Assembly: GCA_049700455.1 (NCBI GenBank)
Contig: JBNAVJ010000001.1
Location: 372,001 to 436,000, forward strand
DNA length: 64,000 nt
Direction of reading: 5' to 3'
Source of the DNA: JBNAVJ01 sp049700455
Lineage (GTDB): Bacteria; Bacteroidota; Ignavibacteria; Tepidaquicellales; Tepidaquicellaceae
This document shows positions 16,564 through 26,017 of the stretch, one piece after another. Every line of letters starts with the position of its first letter. The stretch's first letter is position 1. Below the pieces are notes generated by a model. The model had not been told where the DNA came from. It saw only the letters and a list, made by a program, of their open reading frames with translations, and made no database searches. Both the position numbers and the translations under genes were made by a program.

Positions 16564-17739
16564 ATGAAAAACTTTTTAAATAGAATTAAATTTTCTGATA
16601 GGAAATTTTTTCTAGTAATAATTTTACTTTTCTTCTTGCTAATATTACTTCTCCTCAAATTCATTTTTTTTAATAAAAATACTTCCTTACCTAATCAGAA
16701 AATATCCATTTCTTCTGATTCTGCCATTAATAGAAACATTGACGATATCAAAAGACTACTTACCTTAAAAGTTGATTCAGTAATGTTCACCTTTGGTATT
16801 AAAAATGAATGGATTTCCAATGTAGAAAAAAACACTACTGAATTAACTAAACAAAGTTCACAGAAATCTAAGAAAGTTATAGCACCTTCTTCTCAAGTAT
16901 CAGTTAGAGAAAACCTGTGGTTTTATAAAAGTGTTATTGTTCCAAAGGATTTTTCAATAGTAGAATTAAATTATGAAATCAAGAATCTCGTAGAAGAATA
17001 TCAGCTATCAAGTTATTCAACAGAAAATCCAAAAAACGGTGCTGTTTTAATAAGTATTTTGACCCCTTCTGATTCATTCCGTAAGCCATTAGCAAAAATT
17101 AATATTGAATACTCGCAAAACATTAAAAGAGAAACAGCAGAAATATGTATTATACTTGACGATCTCGATCGTATTAATACAATACAAGTAGAGAAAATTT
17201 TGTCTTCACCTGAAAAGTTCTCTGTTATTTTCCCTAACAACATTGACAAACCTGACCTTCAAAACTTTATAATAGAATCAAAAAGAGACTTTCTTGCAAA
17301 GATTACCCTTGGAACAGAAGAAGACCTTCTTTCAGAGTTTAGAACTGATATGTCAGAACGGGAAATAAAAAATAAAGTATTGAGTGTTTGTTACGAATTT
17401 GACAAAGCTTCCGGTATCTACATCAACAACCCAAAACATCTTATGAAACTTGAAAATGATGTACTTTTTGAGTTTTCAAAAAGGCCACTAAAAGTCTATA
17501 AAGATTCCTCTTTTGTTATTATTAAACAAGGAACAAACACAGATATTATTTCAACTTTATTTAACCAAATTGAACAAAAGTTGAAAGGGGGTAGAAAAGT
17601 ACAATTATATATTGTTAGCTTTAGTGAAAATGATTTTCAGAATTTTGTACTGAGAATTCCTGTATTAAAACGTAAAGGACACCGGTTCTTTACATTTTCT
17701 GAAATTTTAAAAAGAAAAGCTAAATCTGAAGCTCAATGA
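16564..17739 (+). CDS. Divergent polysaccharide deacetylase-like (YibQ/DUF610) protein
   Basis: This 391-aa protein has one N-terminal membrane anchor (about residues 16-33) and a linker. From about residue 195 it has a domain starting AEICIILDDLDRINTI, like the first Asp-containing strand of YibQ-type divergent polysaccharide deacetylases, and ending VPVLKRKGHRFFTFSEIL-like with the segment FVLRIPVLKRKGHRFFTFSE. The usual metal-binding histidines are not evident, so activity is doubtful. It overlaps tadA by 4 bp and follows the aldo/keto reductase directly. The family call rests on weak motif similarity. Confidence 0.5.
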   Translation: MKNFLNRIKFSDRKFFLVIILLFFLLILLLLKFIFFNKNTSLPNQKISISSDSAINRNIDDIKRLLTLKVDSVMFTFGIKNEWISNVEKNTTELTKQSSQKSKKVIAPSSQVSVRENLWFYKSVIVPKDFSIVELNYEIKNLVEEYQLSSYSTENPKNGAVLISILTPSDSFRKPLAKINIEYSQNIKRETAEICIILDDLDRINTIQVEKILSSPEKFSVIFPNNIDKPDLQNFIIESKRDFLAKITLGTEEDLLSEFRTDMSEREIKNKVLSVCYEFDKASGIYINNPKHLMKLENDVLFEFSKRPLKVYKDSSFVIIKQGTNTDIISTLFNQIEQKLKGGRKVQLYIVSFSENDFQNFVLRIPVLKRKGHRFFTFSEILKRKAKSEAQ

Positions 17740-18194
17740 GCATTCACGAACAATGGATGGAATTTGCCCTCAAAGAAGCCGAACGTGCTCTTAACATAGA
17801 GGAAGTACCTATTGGCTGTATCATTGTTTACAACAACCGCATTATAGCAAAATCTTATAATAGTGTAGAACTACTTAATGACCCAACTGCACATGCTGAA
17901 ATGCTTGCCATAACCTCGGCCGTAGAATATCTTAATTCAAAAGCCTTGAAAGGTTGTTCAATGTATGTAACCCTTGAACCCTGTTCGATGTGTGCTGGAG
18001 CTTTAGTGCTTTCTAAAATTGATAACCTTTTCTTTGGAGCTTATGACCCCAAAAGCGGTGCATGTGGTAGCGTTCTAAATATCACTAATCATAAACAATT
18101 AAACCATAAGATAAACGTTTTAGGTGGAGTTCTTGATAACAAATGCGGATTATTGCTCAAAGCTTTTTTTGAAAAAAAACGAATCAAAAGTTAA
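17736..18194 (+). CDS. tadA: tRNA-adenosine deaminase-like nucleoside deaminase
   Basis: The 152-aa cytidine-deaminase-fold protein has the zinc site TAHAEMLAI (His and the catalytic Glu) and LEPCSMCAGAL (two Cys). TadA converts A34 to inosine in tRNA-Arg(ACG). The EVPIGCIIVYNN start and FGAYDPKSGACGS segment are typical of TadA rather than guanine or cytosine deaminases. It overlaps the YibQ-like gene by 4 bp and the convergent M15-like gene by 4 bp. Confidence 0.88.
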   Translation: MSIHEQWMEFALKEAERALNIEEVPIGCIIVYNNRIIAKSYNSVELLNDPTAHAEMLAITSAVEYLNSKALKGCSMYVTLEPCSMCAGALVLSKIDNLFFGAYDPKSGACGSVLNITNHKQLNHKINVLGGVLDNKCGLLLKAFFEKKRIKS

Positions 18195-19156
18195 AGAGCT
18201 TTAATAACTATTTCATCGTAAAACATACCATTTACAAATAGCCTGCCTAAATATATTCCGGCAGGAAGAAAATCATGACATATCTGCAATTGGTGAAAGC
18301 CGGGTTCAAAAATTCCACTTTTGATAGTTGCCGATTTGACTCCATCAACACGAAAAATATCTATGGTCAGAATACTAGGAGTTTCAAACTTCAAGTTAAT
18401 TTCTGAAAAATTAGATTCGCTCTCTTTAACTATGTCATGTGGTATTGATTTATAAGAGATGGGAGGCTCGGCAAAATTCTGAAAAATTCTTTTACAAATT
18501 ACAGAAATATTATTTTCTTTAACTCTACCCCAAGCAAAGTTATCCTGGAGATGTATATGTCTATTGTATTTCCTGCCATGCTTTAGAAACGATATGCCAA
18601 ACGCACCAGCAAGTGATTTCAATTGAGTTTCCCGAACTAAGGTCAGGTTGTTTAAATCTACAGCAAGTCCTATCGTATGTGGAGAAACAACTTTATCTGT
18701 CCAACGCTGTTTATAGTAAGAGGCTTGTTGTTTTTCTGTTCTAAAAATATCAGTAATACTACCTGTAAAGTTTATATTTTTCAATATTTGGATAAGTTTA
18801 ATGAAGAGCTCGTCATAAATTAGAGGGATTACATTACTTTTACATACATAATTGGGAAAGAATCCATTTATAAAATAAAATTCCCCATTCTCTGTTTGAA
18901 TTTTTCTTAATAACTCGTTTTCAGCACTATATACTACTTTATGCAAGTTATCAGAAACTATAATAGCATATCCTTGATCCAGTTCATCAAATAAAAGCGA
19001 AGTAAAAATTCGAGATGAATGGGTTTTGGAATTAAAAAAAAGAAACGGGTGGTTTTCAAGGGTGTATGGAAGCTCTCCACATATACATAAGTTAGATATA
19101 AATAAGGAAGCAAATATTGCAATTTTAAAACAAAGCCTGATTTTTCTATACTTCAT
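18191..19156 (-). CDS. Exported M15/DUF5715-like peptidase with C-terminal sorting-like domain
   Basis: The start at 19156 is chosen because AGAGG lies 8 nt upstream. It overlaps the HPr stop. A signal peptide (LCFKIAIFASLFISNLCIC) is followed by an uncharacterised region. The metallopeptidase motif is SPHTIGLAVDLNN near residue 160 with a later HIHLQDNFAWG, the SxHxxGxAxD...HxH pattern of D-Ala-D-Ala-type M15 peptidases. The last 70 residues (TIDIFRVDGVKSATIKSG to AGIYLGRLFVNG) resemble the beta-sandwich of T9SS sorting domains. It should act on peptidoglycan or related peptides outside the cytoplasm (inference). Confidence 0.6.
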   Translation of the reverse strand: MKYRKIRLCFKIAIFASLFISNLCICGELPYTLENHPFLFFNSKTHSSRIFTSLLFDELDQGYAIIVSDNLHKVVYSAENELLRKIQTENGEFYFINGFFPNYVCKSNVIPLIYDELFIKLIQILKNINFTGSITDIFRTEKQQASYYKQRWTDKVVSPHTIGLAVDLNNLTLVRETQLKSLAGAFGISFLKHGRKYNRHIHLQDNFAWGRVKENNISVICKRIFQNFAEPPISYKSIPHDIVKESESNFSEINLKFETPSILTIDIFRVDGVKSATIKSGIFEPGFHQLQICHDFLPAGIYLGRLFVNGMFYDEIVIKAL

Positions 19157-19412
19157 CAAAACCTCTTTCAAAAAAATCTATCATTTCTCTTGCTAATTCT
19201 TCCTCATCAACACCACTAAATTTTAAGATTAATTTTGAGCCTTGTTCTGCAGCAAGTGTCATAACACCAATAATACTCTTACCATTTACTTCGTAACCAT
19301 CTTTGGAAATAAAAAAATCCGCTTTATACTTTGAGGCAATCTTAACAATCTGTGAAGCAGGTCTTGTATGCATGCCTGCTCTATTTATAATTGTTACTTC
19401 TTTTTCTATCAT
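19146..19412 (-). CDS. HPr-family phosphocarrier protein
   Basis: At 88 aa it has HPr size and layout, with phosphorylatable His15 in NRAGMHTRPAS and regulatory Ser46 in NGKSIIGVMTLAAEQG. HPr carries phosphate in the sugar PTS or in nitrogen/regulatory variants. No enzyme I or permease gene is in the window, so its partners are unknown. It is coupled to the polyprenyl synthase upstream (1-bp overlap) and to the M15-like gene downstream (11-bp overlap). Confidence 0.9.
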   Translation of the reverse strand: MIEKEVTIINRAGMHTRPASQIVKIASKYKADFFISKDGYEVNGKSIIGVMTLAAEQGSKLILKFSGVDEEELAREMIDFFERGFDEV

Positions 19413-20398
19413 TATGACTCTCTCTTCATCAACATATTAGAAAACCACTTTAACATTTCTTTAGCCTCAGAATCTGGAAATATTGTTAGGTATCTTTTAG
19501 CAAAATTAATTTTTTGCTGTATAAGTTTTTCAGCTTCTGAAATTACGCCTATATTTTGATAAATATCTATTACATCTTCAAGTTCTTGTTTATTTTGTAT
19601 ACCTTTATTCAATACTACTTTTTTTAGAAGTGCTTTCTCTTCTCGTTTTTTAACGAGTTCCAAAGCCAGAATTAAAAGGAACGTTTTTTTGCCCTGCCAT
19701 AAATCCCCTCCTATTTTCTTCCCGAACTTGTCAACATCCCCAACCACATCCAACAAATCATCTTGAACTTGAAATGCTAAACCAAGGTTAAAAGCATATC
19801 CTCTTGCAGCTTTTAACAGTTGTGAACTCCCATTCGCTATATAAACTCCTATTATTGCTGAAGCAATTAATAATTCAGAAGTCTTCAGCCTAATCATTGT
19901 TAGATATTCATTAATTGAAATGTGGGTACGTGTTTCGTATTCTTTATCCAAACTTTGCCCTTTACATACTTTTATAAGTGCCTCAGTAAAAGCCTTTATT
20001 ATAGGGAAAAGATTGGGTGACTTGGTTTTTAGTATATATCTATAAGCTAAAGCACTCAAACCGTCACCGGCAAGAATAGCCGTCCCCTCATCCCACATTT
20101 TGTGGATTGTAGCCTTTCCTCTTCTTGTGTCAGCGTTGTCCATTATATCATCATGGATTAAAGTAAATGTGTGCAATAATTCAATGGCAATAGCAGCATT
20201 AACAGTATCACGTATATTACCACCACTAGCTTTTGCAAACATCATCAACAACAAAGGTCTAATTCTTTTACCCCCTCCTGACAAAACGTAAGACAAGGGC
20301 TCATACAAACCTGATGATAAATTTATAGTTACAGCTTTTTTAATTTTCGAATCAATAAATTTTTTGTACCTTGTAAGTTTTGTTTCATATGTACTCAT
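19412..20398 (-). CDS. Polyprenyl (long-chain isoprenyl) diphosphate synthase
   Basis: The 328-aa all-helical prenyl synthase has the first aspartate motif LIHDDIMDNADTRRGKATIH and the second DDLLDVVGD, plus GGGKRIRPLLL at the substrate loop. It condenses isopentenyl diphosphate into a long chain for menaquinone or a related carrier. The residues before the first motif (LLHTFTL) suggest a long product, but exact length cannot be read. It is first in the operon with HPr and the M15-like peptidase, and divergent from the subtilase. Confidence 0.9.
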   Translation of the reverse strand: MSTYETKLTRYKKFIDSKIKKAVTINLSSGLYEPLSYVLSGGGKRIRPLLLMMFAKASGGNIRDTVNAAIAIELLHTFTLIHDDIMDNADTRRGKATIHKMWDEGTAILAGDGLSALAYRYILKTKSPNLFPIIKAFTEALIKVCKGQSLDKEYETRTHISINEYLTMIRLKTSELLIASAIIGVYIANGSSQLLKAARGYAFNLGLAFQVQDDLLDVVGDVDKFGKKIGGDLWQGKKTFLLILALELVKKREEKALLKKVVLNKGIQNKQELEDVIDIYQNIGVISEAEKLIQQKINFAKRYLTIFPDSEAKEMLKWFSNMLMKRES

Positions 20399-20514
20399 CT
20401 TGACTACAATTTATAACTAAAAATAACTAAATTAGTATATTTATGGAATGATAAGAAACAACATCGCTCTTTTTAAATTAAAAACATCAAACTCAACAAA
20501 TAAGAGATTCTTTT

Positions 20515-22182
20515 ATGTCTAAATTAAAAAAGTCAGTAGTTTTGCTGGTATTGTTGGTATTTTTTATAGCTGCAAACATTGTTTATTCATATTCATCTCC
20601 TATTCTATTTCTGCCTCGTTTGAATGCAATAAATATTCTGAAACAGAAAAGTATATTATTTTCAAAATATGATTCAAGTACATTTTACTACTGGGCTCAA
20701 CTTGACCCAGAAAAAGATGGATATGAAGGTACACGAACTCTGAAATTCTTCAGCGAAAATAATATTAAAGTCATAGATACAGTCGTAGTAGCAATTATAG
20801 ACTCAGGCTTTGATATTGATCATCCTGACTTAAAAGACCATATCTGGAAAAACTATACCGAACTGTCTGGAACGCCAGGGGTAGATGATGACAACAATGG
20901 TTATGTTGATGATTTTTACGGTTGGAATTTTTTGGGGAACGCCGAAGCCATAAGTTACGAGTTTGTCAGGGAATACTATAGGCTAAAAAAACTTAGAGTG
21001 TCTGAAAACGACCCATATTTTGTTAAAGTTAAAACCGAATTTGATACAAAATATACTAATGCAAAAGACACTTACGAGTCTGTAAAAAAATATCTCAATG
21101 AATTAGAAAATGCCGAAAACACATTAAAGATGGGAAATTACCCTACCGATCCTGACGAGCTGTCAAAAATTCAAGAAAATTTAAAAGGAAAATATGCAGA
21201 TGCTGCTAGTCTGATTATATTTTACAAAGTGTTTTTCGGCTACAGTAAATCAGACTTATTTGAATATTATAAAGATGTAGAGTTGAAAATTAAATATGCT
21301 TTTGATTCGACAAGCCCAAGTGTTTATATAGGAGATAATCCTTCTGTTTTAGATGAAAGAGGCTATGGAAATAATAATGTTAGATATCGTAACAGTTCAC
21401 ACGGTACTCATGTTGCTGGAATTATTGCTTCTTCTCGAAAAGGTATAGGACAAGCTCCTTTTGTCAAACTTATGTTACTTAGAGCAGTACCTGACGAAGG
21501 GGACGAAAGGGATAAAGATATTGCTAACGCAATCAAATATGCAGTTGATAATGGGGCAAGTATAATTAATCTTTCAGCTGGAAAATACTTTGCTTCTAAT
21601 CCAAGTTACGTAATAGAAGCTATTAAGTATGCTGGATTACATAATGTTCTATTCGTTTGTTCAGCAGGAAATGAAAATATGGATATTACCAACTCTCCTC
21701 ATTACCCTCCTAAATATTACATAGAAAATGGAGTAATAGAATATTTCAACAATGTAATTGTTGTTGGTGCCAGCAGTTGGTTTAAAAAATGGGACGAAAA
21801 AAATGATCCCGAGTATTACGCTTCTGATTATGATCTAAAAGCTTCCTTCTCGAACTATTCTGCAACTATTGTAGATGTATTTGCTCCTGGCGTATATATC
21901 TATTCTACTATTCCAAATGGCAATTATATGTTTATGAGTGGTACCAGTATGGCGTCTCCAGTGGTCACAGGTATTGCAGCCGTACTTAAAAGTATTAAGA
22001 GTGATCTCACCGCTATTGAATTAAAACAAATTATTACAAATTCCGTACGAAAATACCCTTCTCTTAAAGTTGTTATAGATAGTGAAAAATCTGAGGTAAC
22101 TTTTTCTACACTTTCACGAGCAGGGGGGGTGGTTGACCTAATAAACGCTGTGGAATATATGAAAACAAAATATGGATATTAG
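20515..22182 (+). CDS. Secreted subtilisin-like S8 peptidase
   Basis: A signal peptide (residues 1-27) precedes a subtilase domain with catalytic Asp96 (AIIDSGFDIDHPDL), His296 (SSHGTHVAGI) and Ser478 (GTSMASPVV). The Asp-to-His interval is about 200 residues, far more than in subtilisin, because of a charged helical insertion (about 145-270). The segment GVDDDNNGYVDDFYGWNF after the Asp is a likely Ca-binding loop seen in Bacteroidota-type S8 enzymes. No C-terminal sorting domain is seen, so the protein may stay periplasmic. It is monocistronic. Confidence 0.9.
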   Translation: MSKLKKSVVLLVLLVFFIAANIVYSYSSPILFLPRLNAINILKQKSILFSKYDSSTFYYWAQLDPEKDGYEGTRTLKFFSENNIKVIDTVVVAIIDSGFDIDHPDLKDHIWKNYTELSGTPGVDDDNNGYVDDFYGWNFLGNAEAISYEFVREYYRLKKLRVSENDPYFVKVKTEFDTKYTNAKDTYESVKKYLNELENAENTLKMGNYPTDPDELSKIQENLKGKYADAASLIIFYKVFFGYSKSDLFEYYKDVELKIKYAFDSTSPSVYIGDNPSVLDERGYGNNNVRYRNSSHGTHVAGIIASSRKGIGQAPFVKLMLLRAVPDEGDERDKDIANAIKYAVDNGASIINLSAGKYFASNPSYVIEAIKYAGLHNVLFVCSAGNENMDITNSPHYPPKYYIENGVIEYFNNVIVVGASSWFKKWDEKNDPEYYASDYDLKASFSNYSATIVDVFAPGVYIYSTIPNGNYMFMSGTSMASPVVTGIAAVLKSIKSDLTAIELKQIITNSVRKYPSLKVVIDSEKSEVTFSTLSRAGGVVDLINAVEYMKTKYGY

Positions 22183-22365
22183 CAACAGGAAAAAGGGACT
22201 TATTTTTTCTATATTAAGTAGTCCTTTACTACAAAGATTTAGCAGAATAATTTTAAAAACTACTCATCGTTAGTTTTAGCTACACTCTGCAATTTAAATA
22301 AAAGAAACTATCTTCTGTTAATTATTAGGGAAATTTACCATTGTTATGTAAACTCTTTGTTTTAC

Positions 22366-23253
22366 TCACTTGAGCAATATCATTTTTTTTGTAATTGAAC
22401 TATAAGAACCTCTTAACACGTAGAAATAAAAACCCGATGCCAATGTAGAACCATCAAAACCAACTAAATAACTGCCTTGCTCATATTCCCCCTCAGCAAG
22501 GCAAGAGATTTCTCTACCTTGAGCATTATAAACCGAAAGTTTAACATAGTCTTTCTGGGGTAGGTCAAATTTTATTTGAGTACTGGTGTTAAATGGATTA
22601 GGGTAGTTCTGATATAAGCAAAATGTTGTTGGGGTGTGAGAGTTATTTACAATTTTTGAGTATGGAGTAATCAAAAAGCAGATATTTACCCTATATGGTT
22701 GTATGTACCCTCCAACTAAGTCAATACAACCATCACCATTTGGTAGATCAGCATAAGCACCCACCATTTTTGAGGAGCTTGGTGTTGCACTCACTCTTGA
22801 ATACCATGTATACTGGCTATTATTGTAACATATTTCAAGCAAGATATTATTATTTCCATTCCAAGTAAATGGGGTTGCAAACATAATTACATGCCAGCCT
22901 GTGTCTTGAACTTTGTGATTTGCAAGATAAACAGTTTGCCACCCTGCAGAAACAAAATTTGTTAATGTACTATCAAGAGTATTTAGCATTTTAACTGCGA
23001 AGTTATTCATAGTTAATGTATCTACTGATTTAACATAAACTTTTATTCCTATAATTGAACCTGGGATGCCACCTGCATTTAACAACTCGTGTTTTGTAAA
23101 GAGCATTTGGGTTCTACCATCCATCCAATAAGTTAAGAACGGATAATTTGATGAAATTGTATCAGTTCCTATACAAGTTTGAACATAACTCTGTGATAAT
23201 AGTGGTACTGCAAATAAAAAAATGAAAGAGAAAATTAATAAATTAATTTTCAT
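22366..23253 (-). CDS. Secreted beta-rich protein with T9SS type A sorting domain
   Basis: The start at 23253 is set by AAGGAG upstream and by the signal peptide MKINLLIFSFIFLFAVPLLS that follows. The 295-aa protein has a beta-rich central domain of unknown function and, from about residue 215, a sorting domain starting LYQNYPNPFNTSTQIKFD and ending SGFYFYVLRG...KKMILLK. It should be exported by Sec and then by T9SS to the cell surface. It lies 69 bp downstream of the hydantoinase-like gene. Confidence 0.85.
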   Translation of the reverse strand: MKINLLIFSFIFLFAVPLLSQSYVQTCIGTDTISSNYPFLTYWMDGRTQMLFTKHELLNAGGIPGSIIGIKVYVKSVDTLTMNNFAVKMLNTLDSTLTNFVSAGWQTVYLANHKVQDTGWHVIMFATPFTWNGNNNILLEICYNNSQYTWYSRVSATPSSSKMVGAYADLPNGDGCIDLVGGYIQPYRVNICFLITPYSKIVNNSHTPTTFCLYQNYPNPFNTSTQIKFDLPQKDYVKLSVYNAQGREISCLAEGEYEQGSYLVGFDGSTLASGFYFYVLRGSYSSITKKMILLK

Positions 23254-23322
23254 ATTTTGCTCCTTTTTAATAAAATACGGTTTTCCTTTTTTAGAAAAAA
23301 CCATTTTTTGAAAAACAACCTG

Positions 23323-24663
23323 TTATTTGATTTTCCTCAAGTTAAGAACACTTCCAAAAAAAGCCGTCTTATTTAGCAGTAGATCATCCATCACCATAAC
23401 AATACCATTAAGAACAACATATTTAAAGCTCAAATTTGTAACAAAACTTTCAAATGTTTCATAAGTATCACCTAAGCTGGAACGCACCTGCCTTTTTTCA
23501 TCAGAAATTTGAAGAATAACAAGATCAGCATCTGAACCAATATCTATCTTTCCTTTGATGGGATAGAGACTCAACAGGAGTGCTGGGTTTTTGGATAGTT
23601 TTATAGCAAGTTGCTCAAAACTTTTTTCTATATCATTCAAATTATTATTATACAGTTTAAATATCATATGAGGAAGGGCTCCTATTCCTGCAACTCCGGG
23701 AGGAACTAATTCACGTTTTTTTTGATATTTGTCCTTCTTATAATAGGCACAATGGTCTGAGGTAAAAAGATAAAAGAAATCGTTAATTACAAGATTTTTT
23801 AGACGTTCGACCGGAATTAAACTATTTAAAGATGGTTCACACATCCATTTCCAGCCATTTTTCCTCTCAAAATATTTATCATCAAGAAACAAATAGTGAG
23901 GTGCTGTACTAAAGGTAAGTCGTTTATAGGCATATTCTATCAAAGGTGGAACTATCTCCGGTAAAGTAACATTTAAGATGTGAACTTTAGTTGACGGTTC
24001 TTCAAAAACTTTCATTAAATTTTTTACTATAAGAGAAGTGAAGCTTCTATTGTCAGGTGTTTCCGAAAACTGTTTATTTATTTTATTTTTGATTCCTGTC
24101 AGATCTGTAAAATTTAAGAGGGAACAAAAGCCAGATAAAGACAGCTCTTTGAAAAAATGTTTTATTTGCATTTGAAAACTTAGATCGCTAAATATTCTTT
24201 CCAGATGGTAATCAAATTTCAAACTGTTAATTCCAATTTTTGCAAGTTCACTATAGTGATTTTTTTTCATTAACAAAAAATCCTCTGGCTCATAAATGAA
24301 ATAAAGATTTGAATATATATCATCTTTTAAATCAGACAACACTTCGTTAACTATTTGAACTACATTAGTTTGTTTGGCTTTTATAATTGTGCCAAGTGTT
24401 GTAATTCCGTTAAGTATTGCTATATTGGTTGCAGTCAGGAAATTATCTGCTGAAGGGAAAAACGATTTTGTTTTCTCAATATACGTTATCAAGTCAATGA
24501 ATCCTGGAAGTATATAAGAACCCTGAGCATTAACAATAATGTCTTTATGAGATGGAAAAATTTCCTCTGCTATATGAACTATTTTCCCCTCATCTATATG
24601 AAGGTCTGATTTAACAAAACCTTTTTCCAGAAAAACTTTTCCGTTCTTTATAAGAAGACTCAT
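23323..24663 (-). CDS. Degenerate dihydroorotase/hydantoinase-like amidohydrolase
   Basis: The 446-aa protein follows the cyclic amidohydrolase layout: N-terminal beta-sandwich (LLIKNGKVFLEKG), PGFIDL near 53, LKF with Lys149, TAPHYLFL near 254, TSDHCAYYKKD at 301 and the C-terminal GKIDIGSDADLVIL. Metal ligands are missing. The HxH after GFID is replaced by Ile59 and Tyr61, and the third His position in VHILNV is Asn231. Lys149, His256 and Asp303 remain. It is probably catalytically inactive or has a changed metal site. Some inactive PyrC homologues serve as structural partners of aspartate carbamoyltransferase, but pyrB is not here. Confidence 0.75.
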   Translation of the reverse strand: MSLLIKNGKVFLEKGFVKSDLHIDEGKIVHIAEEIFPSHKDIIVNAQGSYILPGFIDLITYIEKTKSFFPSADNFLTATNIAILNGITTLGTIIKAKQTNVVQIVNEVLSDLKDDIYSNLYFIYEPEDFLLMKKNHYSELAKIGINSLKFDYHLERIFSDLSFQMQIKHFFKELSLSGFCSLLNFTDLTGIKNKINKQFSETPDNRSFTSLIVKNLMKVFEEPSTKVHILNVTLPEIVPPLIEYAYKRLTFSTAPHYLFLDDKYFERKNGWKWMCEPSLNSLIPVERLKNLVINDFFYLFTSDHCAYYKKDKYQKKRELVPPGVAGIGALPHMIFKLYNNNLNDIEKSFEQLAIKLSKNPALLLSLYPIKGKIDIGSDADLVILQISDEKRQVRSSLGDTYETFESFVTNLSFKYVVLNGIVMVMDDLLLNKTAFFGSVLNLRKIK

Positions 24664-24673
24664 TTTAACTGGG

Positions 24674-24723
24674 TTAGTAAAGAGTTAAACTTTTTATAAC
24701 ATAAAAAGTTTAAGCTTTTAACT
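24674..24723. repeat. Long intergenic inverted repeat (stem-loop)
   Basis: TTAAACTTTTTAT (24685-24697) and ATAAAAAGTTTAA (24701-24713) form a perfect 13-bp inverted repeat with a 3-nt loop. Pairing extends imperfectly to about 24674 and 24723. It lies between ispH and the hydantoinase-like gene, just upstream of the latter's start. There is no T-run, so it is either a weak terminator, a leader hairpin or an operator. Confidence 0.55.
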
Positions 24724-24782
24724 AAAGGCATTTTGACTATAGAAATTATTATATGGAAAACACAAAAATTAAAAAAAGCAAA

Positions 24783-26009
24783 CTAAACAGAGATACTATT
24801 CAACTTTCTATTTATTTCAGCTGCATCAAAATAAAAGCTCATTATCTTCTTCATAGTTTCTTCAACCAATATATCAGGACAAGATGCCCCACTCGTCACT
24901 AAAATTCTAACCGGGGTTTTGAGGGGTAGGAAATCTTTTGTTGTAATTTCTTTACCAGAGCCAATATCATAATGGCGTACCTCTCTGGATTCTGTAGCAA
25001 TATTTTCAGGAGAAGAGATAAAATATGTTACTATCTCCTGCTGGCAAAGCTTTACAATTTGTGAAGTGTTCGAACTGTTGTACCCACCAATTACCACAGC
25101 AATATCTGGTTTTGATTTTAATGCTATTATTGTAGATTCTTGGTTTTCGTGTGTCGCATAACACAAAGTATCACGTGTATCAAAAAAATGTTCTTTAATA
25201 TCCTCAGCTCCATACTTTTGAACCATTATATTCTTTAAATAATTTGCTATTTCCTGTGTTTCAGACGCAAGCATAGTAGTCTGATTCACTATACCAATTT
25301 TTTGGAGGTGATGGTATGGGTCAAAGTTTTTAGAAAAACGGTTTGAGAATATTTCAAAGAAATTTTGATAAGAAATTTTTTCAAGGATAATTTCCCCAAG
25401 CTTTTTTGCTTCATCAAGATCACGTATTATAATAGTAGGTGCATATTGCTGGCTGTGGGAAAATGTAGCTTGTGTTTCTTCATGATAATGCTTACCATGA
25501 ATTATCACAGTAAAACCATTCTTTCCAAGAACCGAAGAACGATTCCAAACTTTCTCAACAAAAGGACAAGTTGTATCATAGGTGATAATGTTCCTACCAG
25601 AAGTTTTGAGTTTATTGTAAATTTCAACAGTAGTACCAAACGCTGGAATAATTAATATATCATTATCTTGCAAACTTGTAATAGGATTAACTTTATTGTT
25701 ACTCAATTTCTCAAGAAAGTTTACTCCTAAATTCTTTAAGTTAGTATTTACTTCTGGATTATGTATTATTTCACTCAATAGGTAGATATTCTTATCTGGA
25801 TGAGTTTCAAGAACTTTATATGTGATTTCTATCGCATTTTGTACTCCATAACAAAAACCAAAATGACGTGGAATTATAAATACAACTTTTTCAAAATCAA
25901 GAAATGTCGGAGAGAAATCCTTTCTTTTGGGATCTTGCTCCTGCCTGGTAACCTTAATTTTAGAAATCAGGTTGCTTTTATATATTGGCGGAACATCAAA
26001 TTTTTTCAT
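24783..26009 (-). CDS. ispH: 4-hydroxy-3-methylbut-2-enyl diphosphate reductase
   Basis: IspH performs the last step of the MEP pathway with a [4Fe-4S] cluster. The three cluster cysteines are in HFGFCYGV, YDTTCPFVEKV and TSGASCPD. His residues in SEIIHNPEVN and VIHGKHYHEE match the substrate site. At 408 aa it is the long form, with an N-terminal extension of about 45 residues and extra loops, as in cyanobacteria and some Bacteroidota. It sits 8 bp after the acyl-CoA dehydrogenase gene. Confidence 0.92.
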   Translation of the reverse strand: MKKFDVPPIYKSNLISKIKVTRQEQDPKRKDFSPTFLDFEKVVFIIPRHFGFCYGVQNAIEITYKVLETHPDKNIYLLSEIIHNPEVNTNLKNLGVNFLEKLSNNKVNPITSLQDNDILIIPAFGTTVEIYNKLKTSGRNIITYDTTCPFVEKVWNRSSVLGKNGFTVIIHGKHYHEETQATFSHSQQYAPTIIIRDLDEAKKLGEIILEKISYQNFFEIFSNRFSKNFDPYHHLQKIGIVNQTTMLASETQEIANYLKNIMVQKYGAEDIKEHFFDTRDTLCYATHENQESTIIALKSKPDIAVVIGGYNSSNTSQIVKLCQQEIVTYFISSPENIATESREVRHYDIGSGKEITTKDFLPLKTPVRILVTSGASCPDILVEETMKKIMSFYFDAAEINRKLNSISV

Positions 26010-26017
26010 ATAAAAAT

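Noticed and set aside
22190..22235. Possible terminator after the subtilase gene
   Set aside because: The stem has a bulge and no T-run follows.
23254..23304. Longer start for the T9SS protein at 22366-23253
   Set aside because: The shorter form has AAGGAG at the right distance and begins with a clean signal peptide.
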